The position numbers and the translations under genes were made by a program. Positions 59,066 through 64,000 of a stretch of DNA of 64,000 nt are shown in pieces (the first letter of the stretch is position 1; each line of letters begins with the position of its first letter). The notes under the pieces are model-generated. The model did not search any database. It was not told the origin of the DNA and was given only the letters and a program-made list of their open reading frames with translations. The stretch covers positions 5,068,001-5,132,000 of the forward strand of contig NZ_LT963352.1 in assembly GCF_900236475.1 (NCBI RefSeq), written 5' to 3'. This DNA is from Streptomyces chartreusis NRRL 3882 (GTDB lineage: Bacteria; Actinomycetota; Actinomycetes; Streptomycetales; Streptomycetaceae).

Positions 59066-59088
59066 GGAACCCCGGTTGTGCGGGGTCC
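59066..59088. terminator. Weak hairpin after the GT2 gene
   Basis: GGAACCCCG pairs with CGGGGTCC, with one mismatch, around GTTGTG, between the GT2 stop and the next GTG. It may be a partial terminator or lie in the leader of the following gene. Confidence 0.35.
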
Positions 59089-59105
59089 CGTGACTGAGGA
59101 GATGC

Positions 59106-59672
59106 GTGCCCGTGCCTGCCCGACTTCCTTCGTGGGCCTGGGTGACCGGGCTGACCGTGGGAGCGATAGCCGCGGTGACGGTCCTGGCCGTGCAGGCGGA
59201 CCGGGGCCCGCACCCCACCGCCACCTCGGCCAAGCCGAGCACCTCGGCGTCGGCGGGCGTGCGGCCCACCCCCACCGCGTCCGTCCCGGCCCGGGTGCCC
59301 GACGGCTCCGGCACCGGCCGGCGCATCGTCTACTCCCTCGGCGAGAAGCGGGTGTGGCTGGTCGACGCGAGCGAGGCGACCCGCCGCACGTTCACCGTCT
59401 GGCCGGGCACGGTCAGCCCCGACCCCGGCACCTACTCGGTGTCGTCCCGCAACGCGGCCACGACCGGCTCGGACGGCGTCCAGATCGAGCACATCATGTA
59501 CTTCGCCGCGAAGTCCGGCGTCTCCGTCGCCTTCTCCAACGCGGTCGACGGCGCCTCGCCGCCTCCCGCCGACCCGGGCGCCAAGACGGGCGGAGTCAGG
59601 ATGCGGAAGGCGGACGGCACGGCGCTGTGGGCGTTCGGCACGGTCGGTACGACGGTGACCGTGGTCAAGTAG
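59106..59672 (+). CDS. Membrane-anchored L,D-transpeptidase-like protein without catalytic Cys
   Basis: This 188-residue protein has an N-terminal transmembrane anchor (WVTGLTVGAIAAVTVLAVQA) and a Thr/Ser/Pro/Ala-rich linker (about 33-65). A YkuD-like beta domain follows: RIVYSLGEKRVWLVDASEATRRTFTVWPGTVSPDPGTYSV, then IEHIMYFAAKSGVSVAFSNAV and GGVRMRKADGTALWAFGTVGTTVTVV. In active L,D-transpeptidases the last segment reads S-H-G-C-[IV]-R; here it is K160-T-G-G163-V-R, with no His or Cys. It is probably a non-catalytic cell-wall binding or regulatory relative. It follows the GT2 gene on the same strand. Confidence 0.75.
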   Translation: MPVPARLPSWAWVTGLTVGAIAAVTVLAVQADRGPHPTATSAKPSTSASAGVRPTPTASVPARVPDGSGTGRRIVYSLGEKRVWLVDASEATRRTFTVWPGTVSPDPGTYSVSSRNAATTGSDGVQIEHIMYFAAKSGVSVAFSNAVDGASPPPADPGAKTGGVRMRKADGTALWAFGTVGTTVTVVK

Positions 59673-59681
59673 CGGCCGGGA

Positions 59682-60197
59682 TCAGGTGGTCGTGGTCTCC
59701 GTCCGCGGGGACGGCAGGTGGTTGACGATCAGCACGAGCCCGCTGAACAGGAACACCCGGGTCGCCGCGTCCAGCCCGTTCCAGCTCTTCGACTGCCACA
59801 TGGAGAACCACTCACCGCCGATCGCGATGAACCCGGCGCCGAACAGCAGCAGCACCATCAGCAGCCCGTAGGTGGACATCCGCCGGGCCTGCTGCTGATC
59901 CCGTCTGGCCCACAGCCAGGTCCCGTATATGAGGACGAGCGCGGCGACGGTCTCCCAGACGATGATCAGGACGTAGGCGGTGTCCTGAAGTGCCGTACTG
60001 GTGATGGCCCGCCACATCAGGTCCTCGTCCTTGAACGTGGTGTCCATGGCGAGAACATGACGGACGAACTGCTGGTTGGTCCCGAAGTCGGTGATGTTCC
60101 CGAACGCGACCAGCGCCATGTAGAGGGCGACGGAGGCGGTCAGCAGGGCGGCGGCGACAGGCAGCGCGCCGCGGCGTGAGGTGGGGGAGGTGGCCAT
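59682..60197 (-). CDS. DUF2165-family membrane protein
   Basis: This 171-residue protein has four hydrophobic helices: ALPVAAALLTASVALYMALVAFGNITDF, TAYVLIIVWETVAALVLIYGTWLW, STYGLLMVLLLFGAGFIAIGGEWF and a final helix near TRVFLFSGLVLIVN. The segments NITDFGTNQQFVRHVLAMDTTF and IGGEWFSMWQS are typical of DUF2165. Its function is unknown. ATG 60197 has GGAAGA about 10 bp upstream; ATG 60206 is an alternative. It is convergent with the L,D-transpeptidase-like gene. Confidence 0.85.
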   Translation of the reverse strand: MATSPTSRRGALPVAAALLTASVALYMALVAFGNITDFGTNQQFVRHVLAMDTTFKDEDLMWRAITSTALQDTAYVLIIVWETVAALVLIYGTWLWARRDQQQARRMSTYGLLMVLLLFGAGFIAIGGEWFSMWQSKSWNGLDAATRVFLFSGLVLIVNHLPSPRTETTTT

Positions 60198-60378
60198 GCC
60201 GATCATTCTTCCATCTTGAGCATCGGCTGAACGGGCTTCTCGCCGAGTGAACAGCGTGCGAATTACCTGTGTGCGGACGTAACTCGACCGTGACGTCATA
60301 CCTGATGGCGGGGTAATCTTCGAGTCACCTTTTCAGTCATTTTTCGCCCTCAACTCCCCTGTATTCAAAGGAGGTTCC

Positions 60379-60513
60379 GTGTTCGACGAGCGCAAAGAAG
60401 CAGAAATGAGGCTGTACTCGGAAAGGCTGGCCGAGGAACTCGCCCTGAAGAAGGAGCGCGACGAGGCCGGTGAAGGCGACGTGGTCATGGAAACGGCCCC
60501 GGTCCAGGACTGA
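60379..60513 (+). CDS. 44-residue charged helical small protein
   Basis: This short reading frame starts at GTG 60379, preceded by a near-perfect Shine-Dalgarno AAAGGAGG about 5 bp upstream. The product begins MFDERKEAEMRLYSERLAEE, is rich in Glu, Lys and Arg, and should form a single amphipathic or charged helix over residues 3-30, with an acidic tail ending METAPVQD. It has no Cys. The upstream 80 bp are unusually AT-rich for this genome (TTTTCAGTCATTTTTCG), as expected of a strong promoter region. Family and function are not recognised. Confidence 0.6.
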   Translation: MFDERKEAEMRLYSERLAEELALKKERDEAGEGDVVMETAPVQD

Positions 60514-60612
60514 TGCCGACCCCGTTTCGGCACCGCCGTGCGCGTGGACGGCACCGAGTGGCACAGCGCTCGACACGGCACTCTGCGCCAGCACCTGAGA
60601 CGGACGACGGCT

Positions 60613-61428
60613 TCAGCGTCCCCCGCCGTCGAGGGCCGCGACCTCGCGTGCGGCATCGGCGACGGCCCGGAAGTCCTTCTTGAGGATCGCGCCGTGGTTG
60701 CTGGTGACCTTCGCGGCGATCCGGATGTTCGGGTTCTGCGCGGTCACCGCGTCGAGGCCGGCGCGGATCCGTTCCTGTTCGTCACCGCGGCTGCCGAAAG
60801 AGGTTCCCGAAGCGACCACGTACCGCACCGGGACGGTGATCCCTTCCAGCACGGGACCCAGTTCGCCCTCCCGGGACAGCCTGCCGAGCTCGATGTTGCT
60901 GTCGGCCTGCTGTGCGGCCGTCATCCGCGGGGTCAGGCCCGTCGGGCGCAGCAGCGGCATGAACCAGCCCAGCCGCCGGAACAGCTTCCGGATGCGCTGC
61001 TCCATGGCCTCGTCCAGCCAGTCGTACGGGAACGCGCCGTCGACCAGCACCGCCCCCACGGCGCGTTCCGGGTTCCGGTCGGCCCAGTGCGCCGCGACGA
61101 CCGCCCCGTAGGACCAGCCGACCACCAGCGCCCGGTCCACGCCCCGGGCCGCGAGAACGGCGTCGACATCCCGGACGGCGGCCTCGAAGGAGTAGTCCGC
61201 CGAACGCTTCGACCTGCCGCGGGCCCGCTCGTCGTAGGTGAGGTGCCGCCACCCCGTCCCGAGTTCGGCGACGACCCGCCGCCAGTACCCCTGGGTGGCG
61301 AACTGGCCGTTGAGGTAGACCACCGGGATCCCGGGGCCGCCGGTGTCGGTGACGGCCAGGGCCGTGTCGTCGACCGGCACCATGCCGGTCCAGGTCGAAC
61401 CGGTCGCGGACGTGCGGTTCTTCGTCAT
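60613..61428 (-). CDS. Alpha/beta hydrolase (Ser type)
   Basis: This 271-residue alpha/beta hydrolase has VVYLNGQFATQGYWRRVVAEL, YDERARGRSKRSADYSFEAAVRDVDAVL, the nucleophile elbow VVGWSYGAVVAAHWA (G-W-S-Y-G) and a late His in KVTSNHGAILKKD. The usual HG oxyanion dipeptide is NGQ, which is atypical. It is probably an esterase, lipase or peroxidase-type hydrolase; the substrate is unknown. GGGGGA lies 4 bp before the ATG. It is 49 bp downstream of the DUF4097 gene on the same strand. Confidence 0.9.
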   Translation of the reverse strand: MTKNRTSATGSTWTGMVPVDDTALAVTDTGGPGIPVVYLNGQFATQGYWRRVVAELGTGWRHLTYDERARGRSKRSADYSFEAAVRDVDAVLAARGVDRALVVGWSYGAVVAAHWADRNPERAVGAVLVDGAFPYDWLDEAMEQRIRKLFRRLGWFMPLLRPTGLTPRMTAAQQADSNIELGRLSREGELGPVLEGITVPVRYVVASGTSFGSRGDEQERIRAGLDAVTAQNPNIRIAAKVTSNHGAILKKDFRAVADAAREVAALDGGGR

Positions 61429-61477
61429 GTGTTCCCCCTGGTGGTGGGCTCGGCCGGACAGTTCTGGCGCTGCTCGT

Positions 61478-62143
61478 TCAGAGGCTGCGGGCGGTGATGT
61501 CGCCGTGCGAGGTGGTGGCGCGGATGTCCAGTGCGGTGGTGCCGTCGTTCTTGAGGGAGTTGCTGACGCGGCCGTGGTCGGTGCCGGCGTCCAGGGCGGC
61601 CGAGACACCGGCGGCGGCGACGACCGAGATGTCACCGGACCGGGTGCGGAGCACGACCGTGCCGCCCAGGGCCTCGGCGATCCGGATGTCACCCCTCGCG
61701 GTGCTGATCTCCGCCGGGCCGCCCAGCCTGCCGACCTCGACGTCGCCGTCGACCGCGGTGAGGCGGACGCTCGCGGCCTCGTCGATCCTGATCCGGCGGT
61801 ACGCGCCCTCGAAGGCGACGTCGCCGAGCCGCCCGACGCCGCGCAGCTCGGTGCTGTCGGCCTTGGCTTCCACGTGGGAGCCGACGGGCAGCCGGACCGT
61901 GACCTCCACGGCCCCGGAGGGGCCGATGAGCTGGTTGCCGGCAGCCGAGGCCCTGATCCGCAGGACGCCGTCGGCGTAGGCGACGGTGGTCTGCTCGGCG
62001 GCCTTGGTGTCGCGGCCCTTGGAGGGGTCGGCGGGCAGAACCTCGACGGTGGTGTCGGCGCGGTCCGCGGCGATGAACTGGACGCGTCCGGCCGGGATGT
62101 CGAGGACGGCGGTGATCGGGGCGGGGGTGTCGAACTTCTGCAT
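61478..62143 (-). CDS. DUF4097-family (adhesin-like beta-helix) protein
   Basis: This 221-residue protein is built of repeating short beta strands: AVEVTVRLPVGSHVEAKADSTELRGVGRLGDVAFEGAYRRIRIDEA, VDGDVEVGRLGGPAEISTARGDIRIAEALGG and TRSGDISVVAAA, ending TTSHGDITARSL. The recurring G-D-[IV]-x-[IV] pattern is that of DUF4097 single-stranded beta-helices. It is cytoplasmic, with no signal peptide. In Streptomyces such genes often neighbour regulators. GAGGAG lies 6 bp before the ATG. The upstream gap contains CGTTGC repeats. Confidence 0.88.
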   Translation of the reverse strand: MQKFDTPAPITAVLDIPAGRVQFIAADRADTTVEVLPADPSKGRDTKAAEQTTVAYADGVLRIRASAAGNQLIGPSGAVEVTVRLPVGSHVEAKADSTELRGVGRLGDVAFEGAYRRIRIDEAASVRLTAVDGDVEVGRLGGPAEISTARGDIRIAEALGGTVVLRTRSGDISVVAAAGVSAALDAGTDHGRVSNSLKNDGTTALDIRATTSHGDITARSL

Positions 62144-62186
62144 CGTGCTCTCCTCGGACTCGTTGTTTCGAACGATGGAAAAGCTA

Positions 62187-62312
62187 CGTTGCGTTCGAGG
62201 ATGAGGCAACATTATCACGGCATTTGTTTCCTATTCCTGCAGGTCAATGGCAAGTAATCGTTGCAATGGCTCAAGAATCAAAGCAACGACTGAGGCGTGA
62301 TCGTTGCAATGG
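62187..62312. promoter_or_regulatory. Regulatory gap with repeated CGTTGC elements
   Basis: The 13-bp direct repeat ATCGTTGCAATGG occurs at 62257-62269 and 62300-62312, with an inverted GCAACGA at 62283-62289 and another CGTTGC at 62187-62192. The stretch is AT-rich relative to the genome and lies between the divergent DUF4097 and ADP-ribosylglycohydrolase-like genes. It looks like a multi-site operator for a regulator not in the window. Confidence 0.5.
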
Positions 62313-62404
62313 ATAGAAAGTGAACGCACTACTGGAGGCCCACCCCGCCCGTTCGATTACAGTGCTGAGCTGTCGTACGTATGGACGGTCCCTGGGAGGT
62401 CAAG

Positions 62405-63520
62405 GTGGGTGCGACTGCCGGTGCCGTCTGGGGGCGTACGGAGCAGCAGGACTTTCGCAGCAGGGTGCGGGGCACCCTGCTCGGGCTGGCCGTCGGGGAC
62501 GCGCTGGGCGCGCCCGTGGACGGGCTGGGCATCGACGGGATCAGGGAGGCGTACGGGGCGGAGGGGCTGGTCGATCTGGCTCCCGCCTTCGGCAGACGCG
62601 GTGCCGTCACCCACCTCACCCAGCTCACCCTGTTCTCCGTGGACGGGCTGATCCGGGCCCAGGTGCGGCGGGACACCGGCGCCTGGCACCCGCCGACCGA
62701 CCTGCACCGGGCCTACCTGCGCTGGGCCGCCACCCAGCGGGACTGGGGGCCCGACGAGCGGCGCAAGGACGACGGGTGGCTCGCGCGGGAGGAGTGGCTG
62801 TACGCGCGCAGGGATCCGAGCCGCGCGCTGCTCCTCGGGCTCGCCGACGAGACCATGGGGACCCCCGAGGCGCCCAAGAACCCCGGTGAGCTCGGGCCCG
62901 AGGCCGCCGCCCGGTCCGCTCCGTTCGGGCTGCTCGTGGGCTGGGAGCCGCAGCTCGTCGTCCAGCTCGCGGTGGAGTGCGCGGCGCAGACCCACGGTCA
63001 TCCCACGGCGTATCTCGCGGCCGGCGCGTACGCGGTGATCGTGCACGCCCTCGCGCTCGGGGAGAGTCTCGACGGTGCCGTGCAGCGGGGCTTCGCGCTG
63101 CTGGCCGCCCGGCCCGGGCACCAGCCCGTGTCGGACGCGCTCCAGCACGCGCTGGGTGCCGTGCGGCAGGGGCTGCCCGGGCCCGAGCGCGTGGCACAGC
63201 TGTGCGGGGCCGGTACGGCGGAGAGCCTCGTCGGCGCCGCCGTGTACTGCGCCCTCGTCGCCGCCGACGTCCGGCACGGACTGACCCTCGCCGTCAACCA
63301 CGACGGTCCCTCCGCCGCCACCGGCGCGCTGACGGGCGCGCTGCTCGGTGCCCTGCACGGCGAGACGGCCCTCCCCCCGGCCTGGCTGGCCGAGCTGGAG
63401 GGCCGTCCCACGATCCTGGAACTGGCCGACGACTTCGCCATGGAGATGACCCAGGGCCCGGCCCTGCACAGCCCGGCGGGCGCGTCCCCGGGATGGCTGG
63501 CGCGCTACCCCCGGGCGTGA
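62405..63520 (+). CDS. ADP-ribosylglycohydrolase-fold protein, probably catalytically dead
   Basis: This 371-residue member of the ARH/DraG fold has RGTLLGLAVGDALGAPVDGLGI and the family helices. The metal-binding motif, normally T-D-D-T-Q-M-T, reads T-H-L-T-Q-L-T (residues 69-75), and the C-terminal metal site, normally GDSDSTG, reads D-G-P-S-A-A-T-G (about 300-307). Every Asp that coordinates the two metals is therefore missing, so hydrolysis of ADP-ribosyl bonds is unlikely; binding may remain. GTG 62405 has GGGAGG 5 bp upstream; ATG 62381 is less likely. Confidence 0.88.
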   Translation: MGATAGAVWGRTEQQDFRSRVRGTLLGLAVGDALGAPVDGLGIDGIREAYGAEGLVDLAPAFGRRGAVTHLTQLTLFSVDGLIRAQVRRDTGAWHPPTDLHRAYLRWAATQRDWGPDERRKDDGWLAREEWLYARRDPSRALLLGLADETMGTPEAPKNPGELGPEAAARSAPFGLLVGWEPQLVVQLAVECAAQTHGHPTAYLAAGAYAVIVHALALGESLDGAVQRGFALLAARPGHQPVSDALQHALGAVRQGLPGPERVAQLCGAGTAESLVGAAVYCALVAADVRHGLTLAVNHDGPSAATGALTGALLGALHGETALPPAWLAELEGRPTILELADDFAMEMTQGPALHSPAGASPGWLARYPRA

Positions 63521-63653
63521 ACCGCAGGGCGCCCGCCCGCGTAGGACGACCGCCCCTCCCGGCGTTCGTAAGCGGCCGGAGTGTTTGAGACTCGGGGGGT
63601 GTGCTGAGCCGGGGTGTTGCGCAGCCCGGCGTAGCGGGGTGCCGCTGCGCCCG

Positions 63654-63678
63654 CCCGTGCCGCCCCGAGCGGCACGGG
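63654..63678. terminator. Hairpin between convergent genes
   Basis: CCCGTGCCGC (63654-63663) and GCGGCACGGG (63669-63678) pair perfectly over 10 bp around CCCGA, between the convergent ADP-ribosylglycohydrolase-like gene and the symporter gene. Confidence 0.65.
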
Positions 63679-63700
63679 CTGCCCGCAGCCGAGTCGGCCG

Positions 63701-64000
63701 CTACTCCTTGCGCGCCGCCCCCACCACGCCGTCCGCCGCCCCGGCCGGCGCCGGGATCGCGGCCGACGCCGCCCCGTCCCCGTCTGTGTTGATCTTCTCG
63801 ATGAGCGCCAGCCGCTCCGGGGTGTCCTCCGGCTTGATGTAGCCGACGAGGACGTAGAGGACCAGCGACACCGCCAGCGGGATCGACACCTGGTACTGGA
63901 GCGGCACGCCGCCCTCGACGTTCCAGTTGATCGGGTAGTTCACGAGCCAGAAGGCGAGCAGGCCCATCGACCAGCTGACGAGGGCGGCCGTCGGGCCGGA
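63701..64000 (-). CDS. Sodium:solute symporter family protein, C-terminal part
   Basis: The reading frame continues past the right edge (on the minus strand it begins before base 64000 with SGPTAALVSWSMGLLAFWLVNYPINW). The visible 100 or so residues contain the last two membrane helices, GLLAFWLVNYP and SIPLAVSLVLYVLVGYI, and a cytoplasmic tail KPEDTPERLALIEKINTDGDGAASA. The W-x-x-G-x-x-A-F and E-D-T-P-E-R pattern fits an SSS-family sodium/solute symporter. The substrate cannot be judged from this fragment. Confidence 0.7.
   Translation of the reverse strand, partial: SGPTAALVSWSMGLLAFWLVNYPINWNVEGGVPLQYQVSIPLAVSLVLYVLVGYIKPEDTPERLALIEKINTDGDGAASAAIPAPAGAADGVVGAARKE

Noticed and set aside
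1..64000. CRISPR arrays, tRNA/rRNA genes, insertion sequences or prophage
   Set aside because: No regularly spaced direct repeats of CRISPR size, no cloverleaf with a CCA-type end that I could find by eye, and no transposase or integrase motifs in any likely gene.

Overview
The window is a high-GC actinobacterial chromosome segment, almost certainly from Streptomyces or a close relative. The evidence is the GC-rich third codon positions, frequent GTG starts, ATGA/GTGA gene overlaps, an AfsR/SARP-type regulator, a bifunctional fbiC for coenzyme F420, a PQQ-repeat Ser/Thr kinase, and two copies of a GC-rich intergenic repeat of the kind I associate with Streptomyces. I call about 63 genes, partial at both ends. 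I found no rRNA, tRNA, CRISPR array, transposase or prophage gene.

The left two thirds (about 1-46,100) is dominated by CoA-ester and redox catabolism: acyl-CoA dehydrogenases, enoyl-CoA hydratases, an NDP-forming acyl-CoA ligase, a FadD3-like AMP-forming ligase, two thiolase-like 'lipid-transfer' proteins each with a DUF35 zinc-ribbon/OB partner, hydroxysteroid-dehydrogenase-like SDRs, luciferase-like monooxygenases, a flavin reductase, two amidohydrolases and an aldehyde dehydrogenase. Many of these genes share one operator. A 19-bp palindrome, consensus ATCTGACG-N3-CGTCAGAT, occurs twelve times (7120, 10221, 10246, 18028, 20340, 20412, 29723, 29750, 36097, 40731, 41582, 41642), always in a promoter-type gap beside a catabolic gene. 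The only TetR repressor in the window (22191-22838) is the natural candidate to bind it. Together these look like a scattered regulon for breaking down a CoA-activated alicyclic, steroid-like or aromatic acid; the substrate cannot be read from the sequence.

Interspersed are ordinary accessory genes: an AraC/DJ-1 regulator, an MFS exporter, methyltransferases, PNPOx-fold proteins, a MerR regulator paired with a HEAT-repeat protein behind a MerR-type operator, GNAT acetyltransferases, the PQQ-repeat kinase, and a SARP regulator (32924-35917) followed by a 61-residue protein with four DLHAT repeats. Two neighbouring secreted paralogues at 39052-40633 have a pattern reminiscent of aerolysin/MTX2 pore formers.

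The right third (46,100-64,000) holds a Tat-type PHP metallohydrolase, a NarL-type two-component system, a methyltransferase/DedA pair, a luciferase-like enzyme just upstream of fbiC, a polyprenol-glycosylation set (GT-C-like protein, GtrA, GT2), and two apparent pseudoenzymes: an L,D-transpeptidase-like protein without its catalytic Cys and an ADP-ribosylglycohydrolase without its metal-binding Asp residues. A sodium:solute symporter runs off the right end. No gene-free stretch exceeds 300 bp.
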